Positions 8,236-15,748 of a stretch of DNA of 64,000 nucleotides are shown one piece after another. The position numbers and the translations under genes are program-made. Origin of the DNA: an uncultured Clostridia bacterium (GTDB lineage Bacteria; Bacillota; Clostridia; Christensenellales; UBA1242); assembly GCA_944382715.1 (NCBI GenBank), contig CALWNC010000004.1, positions 51,960-115,959 on the forward strand, written 5' to 3'. The first letter of the stretch is position 1; each line of letters begins with the position of its first letter. The notes below the pieces were generated by a model. That model saw only the letters and a list, made by a program, of their open reading frames with translations, did no database searches and was not told where the DNA came from.

Positions 8236-9711
8236 ATGAATTTATATGATTATTTAGGATTAGACAGAGAGCAATTAAAACAAATATTGGGAGGGAAAAA
8301 GCTAATTGTTTCTGTTAGTGGAATGGATAATGTTGGCAAGTCTACCCAAGCTAAAAAAATGAATGAAATTTATGGTGACATTTTTTCTCAACCTCTCCAT
8401 ATTAATCAAACCGATGCTTTTCCTAAGCTAAAAGGTCAAGAGCTTTCAAAATGGTGGTTTAGTAAAGAAAATGCCGAAAATTTTGTTGATACAATTTACA
8501 AATCAATTGCTGAAAGATATCAAATGGCACAAGAAAGCCTAGAACCAATTGTAGTTTTAGATAAAGGAATTGACTTTTATGATACAAGAGTCAAAGCAAC
8601 TCTTCTAACAGAAGGGTTTTCCCAAGAACAAATTGCCACTATGATTTCAAATGCGAAGAGAAAATATAAAGCCTTTAATAGTATGGAAGATTTAAAAATC
8701 ATTATAACGGCAAAAAATAGGAATCATATAAAAGAAAGAACGGGCGATGACGAAGATTATGTTAAGTATATAGGCTATAATATTGAAATACTAAATAGAG
8801 TTTTAGATGAGGATAAACATAATGAATTTAGGCAGGTTGAATTTATTGATGGTGGTCAAGAACAAATGCATGAACAAATTGTTTCATCAATAGCCAAAAC
8901 TATTCAAATAAAAACACAATATCCTAGATACAATGAGTTGCTTTTGGCAGCTAAAAATGCATTTGGAGAAAATTTATCTCTATTAACCCTATCTGGCAGT
9001 GCAGGAAAAGGTAAATTTGTTGAAAACTGGAGTGACCTTGATGTGTATGTTGTTTTGAAAAAGTATGATGTAAATCAGGCGACAAATTTCAAATCAGAAT
9101 TACCAAAGGATATTCATGTTGGAACCACTCTTTATACTGAAAAAGAACTGCGTATTGGAAAGATTAATAATAGATCTAAGGTTATGTTTTATGAAATGGA
9201 ACATGGCAAAAATACTTTACTGTACAAAGATGAAAATTTTACCCTACCAAAAATCAATATTAAAGAAATACTCAGAGAGGATACAAGTGAATATGCAGAT
9301 GCTGTGCATAACCTTAGAAGATGTCTAGTTGATGGCAATGATGCAAACCGAACTTCAATTGGGACAGATGATACTATAACTTCAAAATTAATAAAAAATG
9401 CCGTTCTTTTAGAAAAAATTGCTCTTAGAAACTCAGACATTGCAAAAGTATCAGGTGGATACATTGATACAAGTATGGCTTTTATTGAACTTTTGGCAAA
9501 AGCATACAATAGTGGTTTTAAAATTGATGAAAAATACATTAATATTTTAACTTCTGTTGATTTGCTTCAATGTGTTCAAAGATATAAAGATGAAGATGTA
9601 AAATCAATAATGCAGCAATATGGCGAAGCACTTTTAGCTGCTATTGAGGCAGTTGACGATTATAATCAGAGTAAAAGAAATTCTAAATCAATTGAATATG
9701 GTGAAGAATAA
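8236..9711 (+). CDS. Thymidylate-kinase-like / Pol-beta-type nucleotidyltransferase fusion
   Basis: A 491-residue two-domain protein. The N-terminal ~215 residues resemble dTMP/deoxynucleoside kinases: P-loop GMDNVGKST (~residues 29-37), and a VVLDKGIDFYDTR stretch near residue 113 where dTMP kinases have a DR(Y/F) motif. A nucleotidyltransferase core begins near residue 253 with GSAGKGKF and a downstream SDLDVYV, the GSxxxG...DxD signature of Pol-beta/aminoglycoside nucleotidyltransferases. The last ~130 residues are predicted helical, as in ANT/HEPN-like tails. It is preceded by AGGGGGAT and probably translated together with the upstream kinase. The fusion suggests phosphorylation and nucleotidylation of linked substrates. 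The real substrates are unknown, and the kinase domain may be non-canonical. Confidence 0.75.
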   Translation: MNLYDYLGLDREQLKQILGGKKLIVSVSGMDNVGKSTQAKKMNEIYGDIFSQPLHINQTDAFPKLKGQELSKWWFSKENAENFVDTIYKSIAERYQMAQESLEPIVVLDKGIDFYDTRVKATLLTEGFSQEQIATMISNAKRKYKAFNSMEDLKIIITAKNRNHIKERTGDDEDYVKYIGYNIEILNRVLDEDKHNEFRQVEFIDGGQEQMHEQIVSSIAKTIQIKTQYPRYNELLLAAKNAFGENLSLLTLSGSAGKGKFVENWSDLDVYVVLKKYDVNQATNFKSELPKDIHVGTTLYTEKELRIGKINNRSKVMFYEMEHGKNTLLYKDENFTLPKINIKEILREDTSEYADAVHNLRRCLVDGNDANRTSIGTDDTITSKLIKNAVLLEKIALRNSDIAKVSGGYIDTSMAFIELLAKAYNSGFKIDEKYINILTSVDLLQCVQRYKDEDVKSIMQQYGEALLAAIEAVDDYNQSKRNSKSIEYGEE

Positions 9712-9718
9712 AAATTAT

Positions 9719-9746
9719 TTGACAAAATATAAAGTAAATTTATAAT
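9719..9746 (+). promoter_or_regulatory. Internal consensus promoter before the NUDIX gene
   Basis: TTGACA (9719-9724), 16 bp, TATAAT (9741-9746): both boxes are exact consensus. It lies in the 55-bp gap before the NUDIX gene and could drive the last two genes of the operon separately. Confidence 0.75.
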
Positions 9747-9766
9747 AAAATACAAGGAGATTAATT

Positions 9767-10216
9767 ATGGAAAAAAGAGAAAGTTCAAGAGCAATAGTTT
9801 TTAGTAATAATAAAATGGTTGTAATGTATAGAGAAAAAAACGATAGAGTTTACTATACATTTCCGGGTGGTGGAATTAATCCAAATGAATCAAAGGAAGA
9901 CTGTGTAGTCCGTGAAGTTCTTGAGGAATTTGGCATTAATGTAAAGCCAATTAAAGAAGTTTATCTATACGAAAATGAAAAAACCATACAGCATTTCTTT
10001 GTTTGTGAGTGGACTGATGGAGAACTTGGAACGGGCGAAGGTGAAGAATTTCAAGGCGATGCAAGTAGAGGCGTTTACATTCCAATGTTAGTTGAAAATG
10101 AAAGACTTGGTGAAATTCCACTAATGCCACCAGAAGTAACAACACAATTAGTTAAGGATTTAGCAGTTTATGGTACTTCACTTGGAAATACTGTAACTGA
10201 AATAGCTGGTGAATAA
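9767..10216 (+). CDS. NUDIX hydrolase
   Basis: 149 residues. The NUDIX box begins at GGGINPNES and runs through CVVREVLEEFGI, fitting G-x5-E-x7-REUxEExGU with all catalytic Glu residues present. These enzymes hydrolyse nucleoside diphosphates linked to a moiety X. AAGGAG lies before the ATG, and the stop overlaps the next gene's ATG by one base, so it is translationally coupled to the TIM-barrel protein. Its operon position beside a kinase and a nucleotidyltransferase suggests a nucleotide-linked intermediate as substrate, which is inference. Confidence 0.92.
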   Translation: MEKRESSRAIVFSNNKMVVMYREKNDRVYYTFPGGGINPNESKEDCVVREVLEEFGINVKPIKEVYLYENEKTIQHFFVCEWTDGELGTGEGEEFQGDASRGVYIPMLVENERLGEIPLMPPEVTTQLVKDLAVYGTSLGNTVTEIAGE

Positions 10217-11022
10217 TGAAGCAAAGTAAACTTGGAATTTATCATTTTAAACCAGAAACTTGGAATTTAGATGATTTTACACTGATTGATAAGTATAAAA
10301 AACACGGCTTTGATACCGTGTGTTTTTATGCGAATTATCAGCCTATAGAGTTAATCGAATCTTGTATTAACTATGCTAGAAAAATCGGACTTTATGTTGA
10401 TACAGTACATGGACCACTAAAAAATAATTCTAAAATTTGGGAAAATGATTTTCAAGAATATTTGTTAGTTTTAAAGAACTACATTCAAATGTGTGGAAGG
10501 CTAAATATTAAATATTTTATAATGCATTCAGCTGGAAAAGAGTGTATATCTTTTTCAGAAATAGGTCTAAATAATTTCAAAGAACTTGTGAAATTGGCAG
10601 AAAGCTTAAATGTTTGCATACTGATTGAAAATCTTAGGACTGTTGACCATTTAATATTTTTAACTGAAAATATTAAATCAAATAATTTTCAAGTTTGTCT
10701 TGATTTTGGACATGCAAATGTTTGGTGCTATAAACCTAAATTTTTCATAAAAAAATATAAGTCACACATTAAAGCCGTACATATTCACGATAATTTTGGA
10801 GAAACTGGAGCAGATTTACATCTAATTCCATTTATGGGAAATATTGATTGGAATTCACTTATCCCCTATCTATATAAATATTATCATGGACCAATAACAC
10901 TAGAGCTTGATAATTTTAAAACTGAAAAATACAAATATTCAGATATTGATACTTATTTAAATGATGCATACAATTCTGCAAACAAATTATATGACTTATC
11001 AAAAAACATTAAAAGTTTATAA
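10216..11022 (+). CDS. Xylose-isomerase-like TIM-barrel protein (sugar phosphate isomerase/epimerase family)
   Basis: 268 residues with the pattern of AP-endonuclease-2/xylose-isomerase-like barrels: VHGPL after strand 2, ILIENLR with a metal-ligand Glu, VCLDFGHANVW (Asp and His ligands), VHIHDNFG and a C-terminal ITLELDN Glu. All metal-site positions appear filled. Members include sugar epimerases, isomerases, inosose dehydratases and endonuclease IV-like enzymes, so the reaction is not assignable. It is the last gene of the operon, overlaps the NUDIX stop by 1 bp, and a strong terminator overlaps its own stop codon. Confidence 0.85.
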   Translation: MKQSKLGIYHFKPETWNLDDFTLIDKYKKHGFDTVCFYANYQPIELIESCINYARKIGLYVDTVHGPLKNNSKIWENDFQEYLLVLKNYIQMCGRLNIKYFIMHSAGKECISFSEIGLNNFKELVKLAESLNVCILIENLRTVDHLIFLTENIKSNNFQVCLDFGHANVWCYKPKFFIKKYKSHIKAVHIHDNFGETGADLHLIPFMGNIDWNSLIPYLYKYYHGPITLELDNFKTEKYKYSDIDTYLNDAYNSANKLYDLSKNIKSL

Positions 11023-11048
11023 ATTTATTTAACTTTTAATGTTTTTTT
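11006..11048 (+). terminator. Strong intrinsic terminator of the four-gene operon
   Basis: Perfect 12-bp arms ACATTAAAAGTT (11006-11017) and AACTTTTAATGT (11031-11042) with a T7 tail. The 5' arm lies inside the last codons of the TIM-barrel gene. Confidence 0.85.
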
Positions 11049-11172
11049 ATTTATTATTTTTCCATAAAAAATAAAGTGATTAAATTGGTGTAATTTTGTA
11101 GAATTACCTATGTTACAAATTATCTTTATAATTAATTATTTTTTAAATCTTAATTAAAACATTTAGTAATTA

Positions 11173-11652
11173 TCATTTTTCCCTAAAAATTATATGTTTT
11201 AAACTATAATCACCTTCAAATGCCTCTTTTATAATGGGTTTCATATGCTTAGGTCTATAATCTAGGTCCTTTAAATCATTAATATTTTGCCATTTATAAA
11301 TATCTTTATTTTCAAGTCCCTTAAATGAATCAGAATGATTTTCAATGTCTTTATTTTTAAACTTAGCAACATACATAAATTGAATTTCATGAAAATTAAT
11401 AGAATTAAATTCAAAGAAATCTTCTGTAATAGCCTTTAAACACACAATTTCAATTTCTTCCCCAAGTTCTTCCATAATTTCTCTTAATAAAGTCTGTGAA
11501 GTATCTTCTCCCATTTCAACTCGCCCACCCGGAAGTACAAAAAATTCAACATCTTCCGAAGTGTTGGTTAAAAATCTTTGACTACTTGAATCAATAAAAA
11601 TGCCAGATACTCTAAAATTAAACTTATCATTGCCAATAGTAAATGAAATCAT
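11173..11652 (-). CDS. NUDIX hydrolase
   Basis: 159 residues with the box starting GGRVEMGED and continuing TLLREIMEELGEE, a complete NUDIX motif with the conserved Pro-Gly-Gly before it. It is not closely similar to the NUDIX protein at 9767 outside the box. It is a single-gene unit with its own near-consensus promoter upstream (11685-11714). It faces the four-gene operon tail to tail, so it is not part of that operon. Substrate unknown. Confidence 0.9.
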   Translation of the reverse strand: MISFTIGNDKFNFRVSGIFIDSSSQRFLTNTSEDVEFFVLPGGRVEMGEDTSQTLLREIMEELGEEIEIVCLKAITEDFFEFNSINFHEIQFMYVAKFKNKDIENHSDSFKGLENKDIYKWQNINDLKDLDYRPKHMKPIIKEAFEGDYSLKHIIFREK

Positions 11653-11684
11653 AAAAAATCCTTATATTATAAAATAATATCACA

Positions 11685-11714
11685 ATTATACAACAAGAGA
11701 ATTATTAGTGTCAA
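11685..11714 (-). promoter_or_regulatory. Promoter of the minus-strand NUDIX gene
   Basis: On the minus strand TTGACA (11709-11714), 18 bp, TATAAT (11685-11690): both boxes are consensus. Confidence 0.7.
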
Positions 11715-11819
11715 TATAGAAAATCTAAGATCTAAATCGCTTTAAGCCTGTTAATTATTAAAAAGTAATATAGTTTATTTGTTATTTAGACTTAACTTTA
11801 TCTAACATATTTTTAAAAT

Positions 11820-11852
11820 AAAAAACCTTGTAATTTTTTTACAAGGTTTTTA
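11820..11852 (-). terminator. Intrinsic terminator of the M16 peptidase gene
   Basis: AAAACCTTGTAA/TTACAAGGTTTT hairpin with a T-run on the minus strand, immediately past (and just touching) the M16 stop codon. Confidence 0.8.
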
Positions 11853-13112
11853 AAATTGTTTTAAATCATCAACTTTAATGTTTTTACCTACAGCTACCAC
11901 ATTAAACACATTTTCATTTGAAATTTGTTTTGCAAATTCATTAACCTGCTGTAAAGTTATTTTATCATACTTTGCTTTTCTAGATTTGATTGAAGGTATT
12001 TTATTATTTAAATACATAATAATAGCATTAGACTCAGCAATATCACTATTAGTTTCAGTAGAAAACTCAATACAAGATTTCTTCCAAGTTTTTGCTCTAA
12101 GAAGCTCTTCTTCTGTTGCACCTGTTTCTGCAAAGTCATTTATAATCTTTTTAATTTCGTATATAGCCTTCTTTACATTTTTTGGTCTTGTTCCAAAAAC
12201 AATAAACATCTCGCCAGTTCTTAAATCAATATCATTATAAGCATAGATTGTGTATACTAAACCAAGTTCTTCCCTTATCTTTTTATAAAGTCTTGAATTT
12301 TGTGAACTTCCAAGTATTGAGGCATAAATGCTTGCAATATACTTTAAACTACTATCATATGTAACGCTTTTAATATGCAAACAAACATTTGCCTGAGAAT
12401 CATCTCTGCTTACAACTTGATATTTTTCCTTAATATGTGGAATAATTTTTGTATATTCTAATTTTAATGGACTCGCATGGTATTTAAATTCACCTGCGAA
12501 ATACTTTTCTACAATCTCATCTAATATATCAAAATCAATGTTACCTGCTACAGAAATTATAGTATTTTCAGGTATATAGTATTTTTGTCTATATTCAAGT
12601 AATCTTTCTCTGCTTACGCTGGCAATGTTTTCTTCTTTTCCTAACACATCATGAGCAAAAGAATACCCATCAAAATAATTATTCATTGTAGTTTGATACA
12701 TTATTTCTGATGGTTCGTCCTCATATTTTTTCATCTCTTCAATTATTACATTTCTTTCCCTATCTATTTCCTCAGGGAGATATTTTGGATGAATAAGCAT
12801 ATCACTATAAATTTCAAAACACTTTTCAAAACTCTCTGGCATACATTTAAAAACAAACCTAGTTGTTGTTTTAGAAGTGTAGGCATTAAAATCTGCACCA
12901 AGCATTGTAAGTTTGTCCATAATCTCTTCAGTTTTAAATTTCTCAGAGCTTTTGAAATTCAAATGTTCAATAAAATGGGAAAAACCCTCTTCTTCTTCTG
13001 ATTCATTTTGAGAGCCAACGCCAAATAATATATTTGTTGCAAGAACATTCTTGCTATTTTTTTCAAGAATAAGTCTTAAACCATTGGCATAAGTTTTAGT
13101 AAAAATCTTCAT
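11850..13112 (-). CDS. M16-family (pitrilysin-like) zinc peptidase
   Basis: 420 residues, the size of single-unit bacterial M16B peptidases. The inverted zinc motif HxxEH is HFIEH (residues 46-50), and the third ligand Glu lies about 76 residues on, in the NVIIEEMKKYEDEPSE region. A second, inactive half follows with the SSQNSRLYKKIREELGLVY segment typical of M16C. An AGGAG ribosome site precedes the ATG. M16B enzymes degrade peptides or process precursors in the cytoplasm. It is a single-gene unit with its own terminator. Confidence 0.93.
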   Translation of the reverse strand: MKIFTKTYANGLRLILEKNSKNVLATNILFGVGSQNESEEEEGFSHFIEHLNFKSSEKFKTEEIMDKLTMLGADFNAYTSKTTTRFVFKCMPESFEKCFEIYSDMLIHPKYLPEEIDRERNVIIEEMKKYEDEPSEIMYQTTMNNYFDGYSFAHDVLGKEENIASVSRERLLEYRQKYYIPENTIISVAGNIDFDILDEIVEKYFAGEFKYHASPLKLEYTKIIPHIKEKYQVVSRDDSQANVCLHIKSVTYDSSLKYIASIYASILGSSQNSRLYKKIREELGLVYTIYAYNDIDLRTGEMFIVFGTRPKNVKKAIYEIKKIINDFAETGATEEELLRAKTWKKSCIEFSTETNSDIAESNAIIMYLNNKIPSIKSRKAKYDKITLQQVNEFAKQISNENVFNVVAVGKNIKVDDLKQF

Positions 13113-13203
13113 TAATAACTCCTATGTTAATAAAAATACTTGAATTTTTATTACAATCAATTAAATGCATTTTGATATATAAAAATTCATTTTGCTGTGT
13201 AAT

Positions 13204-13232
13204 ATATTATCAAATTCTTAATATTTTGTCAA
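13204..13232 (-). promoter_or_regulatory. Possible promoter of the M16 gene
   Basis: Minus-strand TTGACA (13227-13232), 17 bp, TAATAT (13204-13209). The -35 is consensus and the -10 is weak. Confidence 0.45.
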
Positions 13233-13302
13233 ATTTATCTAAAAATATAAAAATTTCTCTACTATTAATATGTCTAAATTCGCCAATTTTATTTATAAAA
13301 AT

Positions 13303-13337
13303 AAAAAATGCCAATCAATTTTTTTTTGGCATTTTTA
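13303..13337. terminator. Hairpin with A/T flanks, probable terminator
   Basis: AAAAATGCCAA and TTGGCATTTTT arms (11 bp). It lies between the M16 promoter and the metzincin gene and could end transcripts coming from 13601, although that is 265 bp away. I see no gene in the rest of 13113-13600; it is low-complexity A+T-rich DNA. Confidence 0.6.
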
Positions 13338-13600
13338 TATAAATCTATTTTTGTAGTTTTATCTAATAAATATTTATAAAATCAAAGTAAAATATAAAAT
13401 TAGATTAGTGCTTGTGACCTGACTTTATCAAACTAAAAACTTGTACCTTTGATTTAAATTAAGATAAATTATTTACAAATATTTTTTTATTATTTACTCA
13501 GAACTAATAATATAAATAAAAGTTCACGGGCTTTAGTTAAATCATTAATTTTCAGCTAACCTTAATGTTTTTCTGCTAATTATTGTAAATCTAAAATGAA

Positions 13601-14440
13601 TTACATAGTTCGCTCAGGTTCTGAAATTGAGGCGTTATTTTTAATCTTATTTTTCTCTTCTTCAAGTGCAGAAATTTGTATTGTGTTTGGATAAGAAACA
13701 TAAATACAAGAACTAAGTGCATTTGAAACATCAGCTTGATTATTCGAATCAAAACCTTCCAAGTAGTTTCTTATTGAACTATCAAGAGTCTCACTCTCTC
13801 CACCATAGACTCTTCTAATTCTATTACGGTCACCTTCTGTGTAATCTTCTAAATTAAGCATATGCCACATAATAGATTCATTAGCCATACCCTTTTCATA
13901 TAAATCATCAAATCCAAGAGTATGCATAAGTTCATGCTTAACAACACCACTAACTGCATTTTCACCTGTAATATCTGAAATATAATTATAGCATTTATCA
14001 AAATCAATTTCAATATAAAATGGATAATTAAGTTTTGCAGTATATGCATCAAATGTATAAGTAGTTTCTCCTATATGCCCCTCATTTAACTCATCTACCC
14101 CAGTAATATAAATTTTATTTTTAATCGTAACCGAATCATTTTCTAAGAGTGTATAGTCAATATTTGTACTAATTTCATCAAGTGATTTAATAGCCTCAAA
14201 TACCGATTTTCTATCTTCTTCTGGTACATTATTTAAAACAATACTAATTGGATTTTCTTCCAAAGGTAAAGTCAAAATTCTGCCATCAATAGTTTGTAAC
14301 ATATAATCTTGTACATCGGAATATTTGTATGCACTAGAATTATTAATAGCTGTCATTACACCAAATGCTAGAACCGGTGCCGAAATTGTACATGTTAGCA
14401 TTACTAATAATGCAGTTTTTCCTCTATATCTTCTACTCAT
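13601..14440 (-). CDS. Membrane-anchored metzincin-like metalloprotease, paralogue 1
   Basis: About 279 residues. A basic N-terminus (MSRRYRGK) and one hydrophobic segment (residues ~9-30) act as a signal or anchor, followed by an extracellular domain. The zinc site HELMHTLGFDD fits HExxHxxGxxD, where an Asp replaces the third His as in snapalysin-type metzincins. ESIMW about 17 residues later fits a Met-turn. The protein ends in a charged helix and a SEPERTM tail shared with its neighbour. The ATG at 14440 follows AAGGAG; a GTG three codons upstream would overlap that ribosome site. Family assignment is by motif; the substrate is unknown. Confidence 0.75.
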   Translation of the reverse strand: MSRRYRGKTALLVMLTCTISAPVLAFGVMTAINNSSAYKYSDVQDYMLQTIDGRILTLPLEENPISIVLNNVPEEDRKSVFEAIKSLDEISTNIDYTLLENDSVTIKNKIYITGVDELNEGHIGETTYTFDAYTAKLNYPFYIEIDFDKCYNYISDITGENAVSGVVKHELMHTLGFDDLYEKGMANESIMWHMLNLEDYTEGDRNRIRRVYGGESETLDSSIRNYLEGFDSNNQADVSNALSSCIYVSYPNTIQISALEEEKNKIKNNASISEPERTM

Positions 14441-14681
14441 TACTATCACTCCTTATAACAAATTAATTATACCAAAATTTATGTAAAAGTCAATAACGAA
14501 CTTTAAGTTAATTTTCTTATAATTTTATTTGAAATTAAATGCCTTTCCATTAATAAAATTAATTATAAATTTATCTAATTGATTTTACACAAATGCTTAT
14601 AAAATTTTTAAATAATTTTCTCTAATTAATATTAAAAAATCTTTTTATAGCCTGTTTTAGTTTCTATAAAATTATTTATAA

Positions 14682-14711
14682 AAAATTCTAATCAAAAAAT
14701 TGATTAGAATT
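14682..14711 (-). terminator. Terminator after metzincin paralogue 2
   Basis: Perfect 12-bp arms AATTCTAATCAA/TTGATTAGAATT with a minus-strand T6 tail, 110 bp past the stop at 14822. The gap 14441-14821 holds this hairpin and the ribosome site and upstream region of paralogue 1; I see nothing else in it. Confidence 0.75.
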
Positions 14712-14821
14712 ATAATCATAAAATAAATTAAACAAAATCTCTTAAAATTTTTAATAATCCCCATTCATAGTTATATATTAAATAAAATTAATACTTTTAT
14801 AAATAAAGGACTTTCAATTAT

Positions 14822-15652
14822 CTACATTGTTCTTTCAGATTCTGAAAACTCATTTTTAATCTTGTTTTTCTTTTCTTCAAGTGCAGAAATTTGTATTGCA
14901 TTTGGATAAGAAACATTTACATATGAATTAACTATATTTAAAATTTCATCATCAGCCAAATTTTCATAACCACTTAGATAGTTTCTTGACAAGCTATCAA
15001 GTGATTCACTTTCTCCACCATAGACTCTTCTAATCCTATTTTGGTCACTCTCTGTGTAATCTTCTAAGTTAAGTGTGTTCCACATAATAGATTCATCTTT
15101 TTGGTCTTTGCCATATAAATCACTAAAGCCCAAAGTATGCATTAATTCATGCTTAACTACAGCACTTACAGCATTATCACCCGTGATACTTGAATAATAT
15201 TTATTACATTTATCAAAATCAATATTAATGTATACTGGATAATTAATTTTTGCTGTATTTTGATTATATTCATATGTTGTTACTCCTAGAGCCTTGTCAA
15301 GTTCTCCTGCATCGCCAATATAAATTTTATTTTTAATTGTAATATCATTATTTTCTAAGAGTGTATAATCGATATTTGTACTGATTTCGTCAAGTGACTT
15401 TATGGCTTCAAATACGGAGCTTTTGTCTTCATCTGGGACATTTTTTAAGACTATACTAATAGGATTTTCATTTATAGGTAATGTTAAAACTCTGCCATCG
15501 GAAGTTTTAAGCATATAATCGCGAACATCAGCATATGCTTCACGATCTGCTTTATTTATTGAATTAATAACTGCAAATCCGGCAATTGGGAGTCCCACAG
15601 TACATGAAACCAATAACAAAACTGCAATTTTACCTTTATTTCTACCATACAT
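14822..15652 (-). CDS. Membrane-anchored metzincin-like metalloprotease, paralogue 2
   Basis: 276 residues, closely similar along its whole length to the protein at 13601. Shared blocks include NPISIVL, SVFEAIKSLDEISTNIDYTL, KHELMHTLGF, NRIRRVYGGESE and the IQISALEE...ERTM tail. The zinc site is HELMHTLGFSD (HExxHxxGxxD) with ESIMW as Met-turn. The N-terminal hydrophobic segment (residues ~9-30) suggests membrane anchoring with the catalytic domain outside. It starts 96 bp after the stop of the large helicase gene with no terminator seen between them, so the two may be co-transcribed. The tandem arrangement indicates local duplication. Confidence 0.75.
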   Translation of the reverse strand: MYGRNKGKIAVLLLVSCTVGLPIAGFAVINSINKADREAYADVRDYMLKTSDGRVLTLPINENPISIVLKNVPDEDKSSVFEAIKSLDEISTNIDYTLLENNDITIKNKIYIGDAGELDKALGVTTYEYNQNTAKINYPVYINIDFDKCNKYYSSITGDNAVSAVVKHELMHTLGFSDLYGKDQKDESIMWNTLNLEDYTESDQNRIRRVYGGESESLDSLSRNYLSGYENLADDEILNIVNSYVNVSYPNAIQISALEEKKNKIKNEFSESERTM

Positions 15653-15748
15653 ATAAAACTATTATCCCCTTTTATTCAAAACTATTTTTTATATATTTAG
15701 TATATAATTCTCTAGTAGCATTGTCAATATGTTTTAAACCATATAGAC

